This document shows, one piece after another, positions 1 through 5,507 of a stretch of DNA of 6,370 nucleotides. The translations under genes were made by a program, and so were the position numbers. The stretch's first letter is position 1; every line of letters starts with the position of its first letter. The DNA is from Betaproteobacteria bacterium UBA7395 (lineage in GTDB: Bacteria > Pseudomonadota > Gammaproteobacteria > Burkholderiales > Rhodocyclaceae), in the NCBI GenBank assembly GCA_002470165.1, contig DKNF01000133.1:1-6370 (forward strand), written 5' to 3'. The notes beneath the pieces were generated by a model. It ran no database searches. It saw only the letters and a list, made by a program, of their open reading frames with translations, and had not been told where the DNA came from.

Positions 1-1011
1 GGCGTGCGCCGCCGCCAGCCGCCGTTCGAGCTCGGCCGCCTGCGCTTCGCTGGCGTCGAGCACCATGCGCAGCGCGCCGTCGAACTTGCGCACGTCGGTG
101 TTGCGCACCATGTCGTCGCGATAACGGCTCCAGTGCACCGCCTTGGTATCGATGTTGCGCGCGAACAGCCACCAGCCGGCGGCATTCTGCAGCAGCATGC
201 GCAGGGCGTAGCCGAATTTCGTCAGCAGACTCCGGCCATAGGTACGCACCATCGTTTCGCCGGCCAGGCTCATCGGCGAGAAGGCAAGGCGCATGCCTTC
301 CAGACGCAGCGGATGATGCGCGCCCGGTTCGCCGAATATCTCGTGTATGGTCGCCAGCACCTGCTGGTAGGTCTGCTGGTTGCTTGCCGCGTCGGCCGAG
401 GTGGCGACCACGATCAGCGACAACTTGACGTCGAGAAAACTCGGCACGTTCTGCCAGCGGCATTCGAAGCCCTCGAAACTGGCCTCGGCCGGCCCAGCAG
501 CAGGATCGACCATGAGCGCGCCCTGCCCGGCCTTGACCCGCGACTCGGCCGCCTCCCAGCCGCGCCCGGACAACACCGGCAGCATCACCAGCGGCGACAA
601 GGCGATCCGCGCCACCCGCGTCCACTGCCCCTCGGCACGCAGGTCGGCGACACGCACCAGCCCGGCACGTAGTTTCAAACCGAAGCTGTCGGCGGCCAGA
701 CGCTGGGCGCCGCGCAGGGCGACGATGGTCTGCTCGCGCAAGCTGTCCGGAATTGCGCAGGTCGCCCCGTCGCCACCGAAGATGAAGGGCAGTTCCAGGC
801 GCCGGTCGATGTTGGCAATCGCCGCGATGCAGGCGACACCGACGGTATTGACCTTCTTGTAGGCGCCCTCGGCAATCGCCTGCGTGGAGTTGACGACATC
901 GGCGATCACCACCCACCAGTCGTCCGGCAAATCGACGTGGGCCTGGGTATCCATCGCCGCCTCGAAACTGGGCAGCGGCGTCAGGTCGCGATAAAAACCG
1001 GTGTTGGGCAT
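1..1011 (-). CDS. DUF3095 family protein, cyclase-fold-like, C-terminus cut by window edge
   Basis: The frame is open from an ATG at 1011 to the window edge (337 codons, no stop). I recognise the DUF3095 family (usually a little under 400 residues as I recall), so some tens of residues are missing. Its function is not established. Visible motifs are a hydrophobic strand ending in an Asp followed by Asn-Ser-Thr (VVIADVVNST, D38 and N41-T43), then FGGDGAT (F78-T84, D81), then LRAGLVRV near 115-121. These resemble the two metal-site strands and a later core strand of class III nucleotidyl cyclase/GGDEF folds; this is my reading, not a profile hit. A second conserved-looking block, NTDVRKFDGALRMVLD, lies at 304-319. 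There is no signal peptide or membrane segment, so it is probably cytosolic. Only 6 nt separate it from the upstream pyrophosphohydrolase stop and no strong Shine-Dalgarno is visible, so it is probably translated by coupling. The family call is fairly sure; the activity is unknown. Confidence 0.8.
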   Translation of the reverse strand, partial: MPNTGFYRDLTPLPSFEAAMDTQAHVDLPDDWWVVIADVVNSTQAIAEGAYKKVNTVGVACIAAIANIDRRLELPFIFGGDGATCAIPDSLREQTIVALRGAQRLAADSFGLKLRAGLVRVADLRAEGQWTRVARIALSPLVMLPVLSGRGWEAAESRVKAGQGALMVDPAAGPAEASFEGFECRWQNVPSFLDVKLSLIVVATSADAASNQQTYQQVLATIHEIFGEPGAHHPLRLEGMRLAFSPMSLAGETMVRTYGRSLLTKFGYALRMLLQNAAGWWLFARNIDTKAVHWSRYRDDMVRNTDVRKFDGALRMVLDASEAQAAELERRLAAAHA

Positions 1012-1017
1012 GGCGGC

Positions 1018-1374
1018 CTATTTCAATTCCGTGTATTTGGCCCGCGAACCGCGCGCCTTGTCCACCGGGTATTTTTCGGCGTTCTTGCGCAGTTTGCTGC
1101 GCGCGGCGGCGAGCAGGTCGATCCCCGTCTTGTCGGCGATCAACAGCAGGTAGAGCAGCACGTCGGCACACTCGTCGCGCAGGGCTTCGGCTGACACGGG
1201 ATCGGCCGGCAAGGCGTCGATTTCGGCGTCGCTCTTCCATTGCGTCAGTTCAAGCAGCTCGCCGGCTTCCAGGTTGAGCGAGACGATCAACTGGCGCAGC
1301 GTGTGGAACTGGCGCCAGTCGCGGGCGTCGCGGAAAGCCAGCAGTTCTGCGGTCAGGGCATCGAGGTCGGCCAA
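1018..1374 (-). CDS. MazG-like nucleotide pyrophosphohydrolase (dCTP pyrophosphatase-type)
   Basis: A small all-alpha NTP pyrophosphohydrolase of 118 residues, the usual size of single-domain members. The family hydrolyses (d)NTPs to NMP plus pyrophosphate, cleaning the nucleotide pool of non-canonical or excess nucleotides. The Mg-binding signature EXXE...EXXD is intact: EAGE at E36/E39 within LNLEAGELLELTQW, and DECAD with E68/D71. Both the N-terminal FRDARDWRQFHT block and the C-terminal KNAEKYPVDKARG block look like the DCTPP1/RS21-C6-type branch. The start is TTG at 1374: an in-frame TGA lies two codons upstream (1378-1380), so no longer start is possible, and GGAGGA (1381-1386) sits 6 nt before the TTG. 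It lies 41 nt after the permease stop and 6 nt before the DUF3095 start, in a likely operon. The precise substrate cannot be read from sequence; dCTP or a modified nucleotide is plausible. Confidence 0.9.
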   Translation of the reverse strand: MADLDALTAELLAFRDARDWRQFHTLRQLIVSLNLEAGELLELTQWKSDAEIDALPADPVSAEALRDECADVLLYLLLIADKTGIDLLAAARSKLRKNAEKYPVDKARGSRAKYTELK

Positions 1375-1377
1375 ACG

Positions 1378-1405
1378 TCATCCTCCGGTCGGTTCAACCG
1401 GATGA
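1378..1405 (-). promoter_or_regulatory. possible hairpin covering the pyrophosphohydrolase ribosome binding site
   Basis: On the minus-strand transcript, TCATCC (1405-1400) is the exact inverted complement of GGATGA (1383-1378). An alternative register pairs ACCGG/CCGGT blocks (1401-1397 with 1389-1385; plus-strand sequences ACCGG and CCGGT) together with the outer TCAT/ATGA, giving about nine pairs with a 3-nt bulge and a 7-nt loop. In either fold the GGAGGA ribosome binding site lies in the 3' arm or its bulge. The permease stop ends at 1416, about 11 nt before the 5' arm, so a terminating ribosome could open it. No U-tract follows, so it is not a classical terminator. The pairing is seen in the sequence; the regulatory role is inferred. 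Confidence 0.4.
1381..1386 (-). promoter_or_regulatory. Shine-Dalgarno of the pyrophosphohydrolase gene
   Basis: GGAGGA on the minus strand, 6 nt upstream of the TTG at 1374. It decides the non-ATG start, because the only nearby ATG (1381-1379) is in another frame and the correct frame is closed by TGA at 1380-1378. Confidence 0.75.
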
Positions 1406-1415
1406 TGCCACAAGC

Positions 1416-3212
1416 TCAGCCGTGCAGCGGCCAGAACAGCGGGATCAGCACGCTAGCCAGCGCCCAGGTGAGAAGGTTCATCGGGATGCCCATGCGCGCG
1501 AAATCGGCGAAGCGGTAATTGCCCGCGCTATAGACCAGGGTGTTGGTCTGGTAGCCGATCGGCGTGGCAAAGCTGCAACTGGCGGCGAACATCACGCCGA
1601 CGACGAAGGGTCGCGGATCGACGCCGAGTTGTTCGGCAACGCCGATGACCACCGGCGTGAACAGCACGGCAATCGCGTTGTTGCTGATGAACTCGGTGGC
1701 AATCGAAGTCAGCAGGATGACCAGCGACAGCATCAACCAGGGCGACAGACCGTCGCCGAAAACCACCAGCTGTGCTGCCAGCAGGTCGGCCAGGCCGGAA
1801 TTCCGCATCGCGATGCTGATCGCCAGCATGCCGAAGATCAGGATCAGGATCGGCCATTCGATGGATTTGTAGGCTTCGTCGGCGCGGATGCAGCCGGTGG
1901 CGACGACGATGGCCGCGCCGATGATCGCCAGCCCCTCGATCGGCATCACGTTGAACGCGGCCAGCAGCATGACGCCGGCGATGGTCGCCAGCGCAATCGG
2001 CGCCTTGGCCTGGCGGTTGGTCACCTGCCGGCCCTCGGTGATGGCAAACAGGTCGCCGTTGTCGCAGAAACGCTTGATCTGCGCCGGCGTGCCCTCGACC
2101 AGCAGCACGTCGCCGACCTGCAACTGGAAATCGTCGCCGATCTGCGAGAACGACGCGTCGCGCCGATGCACGGCGATCAGGTGGATGCCGTAACGGGCGA
2201 GCAGGTCGAGGTCGCGGATCGGGCGCAGCACGTAGCGCGAGGTCTGGCCGACGATGGCTTCGACCATGACCACGTCGCGCCGGCGCAGCGTCTCCAGGTC
2301 GTGCTGCCCGGCCTGCACCTGCAAACCGACCAGGTCGGTGCTGCGCAGCGCCATCATGTCGCTGCTGCGGCTATGGACGACGATGCGGTCGCCGGCCTCG
2401 ATGCGCGTCGCCGGGTCCGGGTTGGCAATCTCGTCTTCACCGCGGCACAGGTTGAGCACCTGGATGACGCCGTTGGCCAGCTTGGTTTCCTTGAGCGTCT
2501 TGCCGATCAGGTGTGAATCGGCCGGCACGAACAGTTCGGTCATGAACAGCCGGTCGCCGCTGCCGGTGAATTGCTGCGTCAGCGTCTCGCGCACCGGCAG
2601 CAGGCGCTGGGCGAACAGCGCCATGAAGGCACACCCGACCAACGCCATGATGATCGCCGGCGCGCTGATCTCGAACATGGTGAACGGCGCCAGCCCGTGC
2701 GCCCGGGCAACGCCATCGACGAGGATGTTGGTCGAGGTACCGACCATGGTGATCAGGCCGCCGAGAATGGTCGCGTACGACAGCGGAATCAGCAGCCGCG
2801 ACGGCGCGATATTGAAGCGCCCGGCCATGGCGATCACCGCCGGAATCATCACCATCACCACCGGCGTATTGTTGATGAACGGCGACACCAGCAAACCCAC
2901 CGCCAGCAAGGCCAGCAACAAGCGGAACTCGCTCTGCCCGGCCAGGTGCCCCAGCCAGTCGCCCAGCCGGTCGACGCAGCCGGTTTTCGACAGGGCACCG
3001 CTGATGATGAACAGGCAGGCAATGGTGATCGGCGCGCTGTTGCCGAACACGCCAGTCACATCCTTGGCCGACAACAGCCCCAGCGCCAGCAGCACGGCCA
3101 CCGCCAGCATGACGGCCACGTCCGGCTTCAGCCATTCGCGCACGAAGGCGGCGAACAGGCCGATCAGGACAAGGCCGACGACAGCGGCGTGCAGGTGTTC
3201 GGGCAAAGACAT
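1416..3212 (-). CDS. SLC13/DASS-type permease with two inserted RCK_C (TrkA-C) domains
   Basis: Inner-membrane anion symporter-like protein of 598 residues. It is two homologous transmembrane halves (about residues 10-204 and 402-595) flanking two soluble RCK_C domains (about 222-288 and 314-382). Each half carries a substrate/cation-site-like motif: SPFINNTPVV with I113-T116 and GTSTN (158-162) in the first, and EFISNNA with S510-A513 and PIGYQTN (551-557) in the second. This inverted-repeat layout is that of divalent anion/sodium symporters and related sulfate permeases. RCK_C domains in other transporters bind small regulatory ligands. Substrate cannot be read off; a dicarboxylate, sulfate or another oxyanion is possible. 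I chose the ATG at 3212. A TTG at 3233 would add seven residues but has no ribosome binding site, while CTGGA lies about 9 nt before the ATG. It is the first gene of a likely operon with the pyrophosphohydrolase and DUF3095, divergent from the carbonic anhydrase. Confidence 0.9.
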   Translation of the reverse strand: MSLPEHLHAAVVGLVLIGLFAAFVREWLKPDVAVMLAVAVLLALGLLSAKDVTGVFGNSAPITIACLFIISGALSKTGCVDRLGDWLGHLAGQSEFRLLLALLAVGLLVSPFINNTPVVMVMIPAVIAMAGRFNIAPSRLLIPLSYATILGGLITMVGTSTNILVDGVARAHGLAPFTMFEISAPAIIMALVGCAFMALFAQRLLPVRETLTQQFTGSGDRLFMTELFVPADSHLIGKTLKETKLANGVIQVLNLCRGEDEIANPDPATRIEAGDRIVVHSRSSDMMALRSTDLVGLQVQAGQHDLETLRRRDVVMVEAIVGQTSRYVLRPIRDLDLLARYGIHLIAVHRRDASFSQIGDDFQLQVGDVLLVEGTPAQIKRFCDNGDLFAITEGRQVTNRQAKAPIALATIAGVMLLAAFNVMPIEGLAIIGAAIVVATGCIRADEAYKSIEWPILILIFGMLAISIAMRNSGLADLLAAQLVVFGDGLSPWLMLSLVILLTSIATEFISNNAIAVLFTPVVIGVAEQLGVDPRPFVVGVMFAASCSFATPIGYQTNTLVYSAGNYRFADFARMGIPMNLLTWALASVLIPLFWPLHG

Positions 3213-3284
3213 CAGGAGCAATCCAGGCAACAAGGCCGACAGATTAGCGCTCGCCGACTCACACAGAAAGAATGAAAAATGTTT

Positions 3285-3296
3285 TTAATATATTAA
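3285..3296. repeat. 12-bp perfect palindrome TTAATATATTAA
   Basis: The sequence equals its own reverse complement over all 12 bases and lies centrally in the divergent intergenic region. It could be an operator for a dimeric regulator, or simply AT-rich promoter DNA where such symmetry arises easily. I do not recognise it as the consensus of a known regulator. Confidence 0.4.
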
Positions 3297-3350
3297 TTGG
3301 CTATATAACACCCGGACGCACTGCGAACACTTATCATCGGCAAACCCTTC

Positions 3351-3356
3351 AAGGAG
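3351..3356 (+). promoter_or_regulatory. Shine-Dalgarno of the carbonic anhydrase gene
   Basis: AAGGAG lies 5 nt before the ATG at 3362. It decides the start against an in-frame upstream ATG at 3272, which has no ribosome binding site and would run through the AT-rich promoter island. Confidence 0.85.
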
Positions 3357-3361
3357 ACAAC

Positions 3362-3883
3362 ATGCCGCTCTACCAACTCGACGACAAGATCCCGCAACTC
3401 GGCGACAACGCCTGGGTTGCCCCGAACGCCACCGTGATCGGCGACGTGCGCCTGGGCGCCAATGCCTCGGTGTGGTGGAATGCCACGCTGCGCGGCGACA
3501 ACGACCCGATCCACATCGGCGCCAATACCAACATCCAGGACGGCTCGGTGCTGCATACCGACGAAGGCGTGCCGATGCACATTGGCGACAACGTCACCGT
3601 CGGCCATCTGGTCATGCTGCACGGCTGTACCGTCGGCGACGGCAGCCTGATAGGCATCGGCTCGGTGATCCTCAACCGGGCGGTGATCGGCAAGGGCTGC
3701 ATCGTCGGCGCCAATACGCTGATCCCGGAAGGCAAGGTCTTCCCCGACCGCTGCCTGATCGTCGGCTCACCGGGCAAGGTGGTGCGCGAACTGTCCGAGG
3801 AAGACGCGGCGAAGCTGCTGAAATCGGCCGAGCACTACGTTGACAACGCCGCCCGCTATCGCGAGCGGGTCAAGGAAATCTAG
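3362..3883 (+). CDS. gamma carbonic anhydrase family protein (YrdA/CamH-like)
   Basis: Left-handed beta-helix protein of 173 residues, the normal length for bacterial YrdA/CamH-like members. The family is expected to form trimers with a metal between subunits; the archetype Cam interconverts CO2 and bicarbonate, but activity of many YrdA-type members is unproven. Hexapeptide-repeat signatures run from about 18 to 137 (for example [15 protein letters not shown] and [12 protein letters not shown]). The metal ligands are present: H65 in SVLHTDEG, and H82 and H87 in VGHLVMLHG. Structural R44-G-D46 and Q59-D60 are also present. There is no insert corresponding to the acidic proton-shuttle loop of Cam. 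A C-terminal helix (about 144-173) caps the helix. No signal peptide is visible, so it is probably cytosolic. It is a single-gene unit, divergent from the permease and convergent with a hydrolase gene whose stop codon it overlaps. A role as a metal-bound acyltransferase-like protein remains possible. Confidence 0.93.
   Translation: MPLYQLDDKIPQLGDNAWVAPNATVIGDVRLGANASVWWNATLRGDNDPIHIGANTNIQDGSVLHTDEGVPMHIGDNVTVGHLVMLHGCTVGDGSLIGIGSVILNRAVIGKGCIVGANTLIPEGKVFPDRCLIVGSPGKVVRELSEEDAAKLLKSAEHYVDNAARYRERVKEI
3852..3869. other. GC-rich inverted repeat near the convergent gene ends
   Basis: CCCGCT (3852-3857) and AGCGGG (3864-3869) form a perfect 6-bp stem with a 6-nt loop, inside the last codons of the carbonic anhydrase gene. 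No T-run follows in either direction. Because the two convergent genes leave no intergenic space, this is the only obvious hairpin near either gene end; a terminator or transcript-end-stabilising role is speculative. Confidence 0.3.
3880..3883. other. shared CTAG: overlapping convergent stop codons
   Basis: The plus-strand carbonic anhydrase gene ends with TAG at 3881-3883, and the minus-strand hydrolase ends with TAG at 3882-3880. The palindrome CTAG therefore serves both stops and the genes overlap by four bases. Confidence 0.95.
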
Positions 3884-4632
3884 CCGACGAATCCGGCAAT
3901 CGCCGCCAGCACGGCCGCTTCCTGGTCGCGCTGCGGCGAGTGGCCGCAATTGGCGAGACACAGCAGTTGCGTGCCCGGTACTTTTTCGGCAATCACCTCG
4001 ATCTGGCGCAGCGTCGCGTATTCGTCGTCCTCGCCCTGAATGGCCAGCACCGGGCAGCGGATTTCCGGCAGGCAATTCTCGATGTTCCAGTCACGGAATT
4101 CGGGCGACAGCCAGCAATCGTTCCAATCGTGGAAGACGCGTTGCGCATCGCGGTGATAGCGCGCCAGCCGCTGCGGCCAGTCACTGCTACTCCAGAACTT
4201 GCGCGCGGTACGGATGCCGGCCAGGGTTTCTTCCTCGACGAACTCGTGCGGCGCCATCACCACCAGGCCGGCCACCGCCTGCGGGAAGCTGCCGGCATGG
4301 ATCAGCGCGATGCTGCCGCCGTCGCTATGGCCGACCAGCACCGGCCGGACGATGCCGAGCGCGGCCAGGAAAGCCGGCAACACCTCGCGCGCCTCGCGGT
4401 GCATGAAGTCGGGCTGGCGCGGCTGCGGATGCGGGTCCGAACTGCCGTAGCCCGGCCGCGAATAGACGACCACGCGGCAGCCGGTCGCCGCCGCCAGCTT
4501 GTCGGGAAAATCGCGCCACATGGCGACGCAGCCCAGGCCTTCGTGCAACATCACCAGCGTCGGCCGGTCGACGGCGCTGGCGGGGATGTCGCGGTATTCC
4601 AGATTCAGTCCGGCAACCAGGATATGTTTCAT
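3880..4632 (-). CDS. alpha/beta hydrolase (second of two)
   Basis: Cytosolic alpha/beta-hydrolase-fold enzyme of 250 residues, full length for a single-domain member, with no signal peptide. The oxyanion-hole strand reads VMLHEGLG (around 27-34). The nucleophile elbow is GHSDGG with S103. The likely acid is D203 in [10 protein letters not shown] and the catalytic His is H231 in NCGHSP, so the triad is complete. A cap rich in Trp/Arg (about 130-185, with FWSSSDW and [17 protein letters not shown]) shapes the active site. Such proteins hydrolyse esters, C-C bonds or similar; the substrate is not evident and names such as MenH in annotations of relatives should not be trusted here. The ATG at 4632 overlaps the upstream hydrolase stop (ATGA, 4632-4629), so translation is probably coupled. 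Its TAG stop overlaps the stop of the convergent carbonic anhydrase gene. Confidence 0.9.
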   Translation of the reverse strand: MKHILVAGLNLEYRDIPASAVDRPTLVMLHEGLGCVAMWRDFPDKLAAATGCRVVVYSRPGYGSSDPHPQPRQPDFMHREAREVLPAFLAALGIVRPVLVGHSDGGSIALIHAGSFPQAVAGLVVMAPHEFVEEETLAGIRTARKFWSSSDWPQRLARYHRDAQRVFHDWNDCWLSPEFRDWNIENCLPEIRCPVLAIQGEDDEYATLRQIEVIAEKVPGTQLLCLANCGHSPQRDQEAAVLAAIAGFVG

Positions 4633-5483
4633 GCACTCAGAAGAAAATCGCGAACGATGGCAATCTGCGCATCGGACTGGAACATCGGCGCGTGGCCGAC
4701 CCCGGGAATTTCAGCCAGTTGGGCGCGCGGCCCGCACTCGCCCATGCGCTGCCAGGTGTCGCGCGTGAGCAGGTCGGATTCGCCGCCGCGAATGGCCAGC
4801 GTCGGACAACTGATCGCCTGATAGAGCGACCACAGCTCGATGTCCTTGTCGGCAAAGGCGGCGCGGAAAGGCTCGGCGATGCGCGGGTCGTAGCGGAAGG
4901 CCCACCGCCCGTCGGGCCGCTGCACGACGCTGCTTTCGGTCAGGTGGTACCACTGGGCGTCGGTCAATGGGCCGAACGGCGCGCTGACTTCACGGACGTA
5001 GGCCACCGCCTCATCGATGCTCGCCCAGTCGGGATCGTTGCCGACATAGGCGGCGATCCGGCGCAGCGATTCGACGGTGACCAGTGGCCCGACATCGTTG
5101 AGCACCAGCTTGCGTACCGGCGTTCCTTCCTGCGCCGCCAGCGCCATGCCGATCAGGCCGCCCATCGAGGTACCGAGCCAATGCACGGAATCGACATTGA
5201 GCCGGGCAATCAGCGTCACCATGTCGGCCACGTACTGGGGAATGGCGTACGCCGAAGGATCGCGCAGATGCGCGCTCTGGCCGCGCCCGACGACATCCGG
5301 GCAGATCACCCGGTAATGGCCGGACAGGGCTTCGGCCAGCGCATCGAAATCGCGCCCGTTGCGGGTCAGGCCATGGACGCAGACCAGGACCCGCGGATTG
5401 TCGCGGGCGCCCCATTCGTAATACGACATCCGGTGCAGGCCCGATGGGCTGAGACATTGGACGGTTTGTTGTTTTGCTGTCAT
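4629..5483 (-). CDS. alpha/beta hydrolase (first of two)
   Basis: Alpha/beta-hydrolase-fold enzyme of 284 residues, cytosolic, with no signal peptide. The oxyanion motif is VHG (H37-G38, within LVCVHGLTRNGRDFD). The nucleophile is S106 in LGTSMGG, the probable acid is D237 in GGESDLLT and the base is H264 in GVGHAPMF, so the triad is complete. The cap lies at about 130-215. Its motifs differ from those of the next gene (GTSMGG against GHSDGG, HGLT against HEGLG), so the pair are distant members of the superfamily, not a recent duplication. Substrate unknown. AGGAGG (5490-5495) lies 6 nt before the ATG at 5483. It follows the comEC stop by 24 nt and overlaps the next gene by four bases. Confidence 0.9.
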   Translation of the reverse strand: MTAKQQTVQCLSPSGLHRMSYYEWGARDNPRVLVCVHGLTRNGRDFDALAEALSGHYRVICPDVVGRGQSAHLRDPSAYAIPQYVADMVTLIARLNVDSVHWLGTSMGGLIGMALAAQEGTPVRKLVLNDVGPLVTVESLRRIAAYVGNDPDWASIDEAVAYVREVSAPFGPLTDAQWYHLTESSVVQRPDGRWAFRYDPRIAEPFRAAFADKDIELWSLYQAISCPTLAIRGGESDLLTRDTWQRMGECGPRAQLAEIPGVGHAPMFQSDAQIAIVRDFLLSA

Positions 5484-5489
5484 CGCGCT

Positions 5490-5495
5490 CCTCCT
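5490..5495 (-). promoter_or_regulatory. Shine-Dalgarno of the first alpha/beta hydrolase
   Basis: A full AGGAGG core on the minus strand, 6 nt from the ATG at 5483, within the 24-nt gap after comEC. It indicates efficient independent initiation on the shared transcript. Confidence 0.8.
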
Positions 5496-5507
5496 GACTG
5501 AAATGTA

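Larger units (their letters stand above)
3213..3361. promoter_or_regulatory. divergent promoter region with AT-rich island
   Basis: This 149-bp gap separates the divergent starts of the permease (minus) and the carbonic anhydrase (plus), so it must hold both promoters. Bases 3271-3310 are strikingly AT-rich against the GC-rich surroundings. Rightward -10-like sequences are TATATA/TATAAC within 3302-3309 and TATCAT at 3332-3337. A leftward -10-like TAATCT lies at 3246-3241, which would start transcription near 3234 and fit the permease ATG at 3212. None has a good -35 at proper spacing, so the exact promoters are unresolved. Confidence 0.45.

Noticed and set aside
4..672. A plus-strand open frame at the left edge
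   Set aside because: It is antisense to the DUF3095 frame, which is open across the whole stretch and carries conserved-looking motifs.
1378..1405. The hairpin between permease and pyrophosphohydrolase as a Rho-independent terminator
   Set aside because: No U-tract follows it and the next gene begins 4 nt later, so a terminator would cut the operon; a translation-level role fits better.
1422..2516. A 364-codon plus-strand open frame opposite the permease gene
   Set aside because: Composition is typical of an antisense shadow in GC-rich DNA (rich in Asp, Gln, His, Arg, no recognisable domain), and the minus-strand permease explains the same bases with clear motifs.
3213..3233. A seven-residue longer permease start at TTG 3233
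   Set aside because: No Shine-Dalgarno precedes it and an ATG exists at 3212. It cannot be fully excluded.
3170..3240. A 10-bp direct repeat CAAGGCCGAC at 3170-3179 and 3231-3240
   Set aside because: One copy is inside permease coding sequence, the other near its start; there are only two copies, with no regular spacing to promoter elements, so chance is likely.
2254..3288. A 344-codon plus-strand open frame opposite the permease N-terminal half
   Set aside because: Low-complexity Ser/Thr/Arg/Met-rich translation with no domain, no ribosome binding site, and full overlap with a confident gene.
3272..3361. A 30-residue N-terminal extension of the carbonic anhydrase from the ATG at 3272
   Set aside because: It has no ribosome binding site, its first codons lie in the AT-rich promoter island, and AAGGAG is ideally placed for the ATG at 3362, where the family normally begins.
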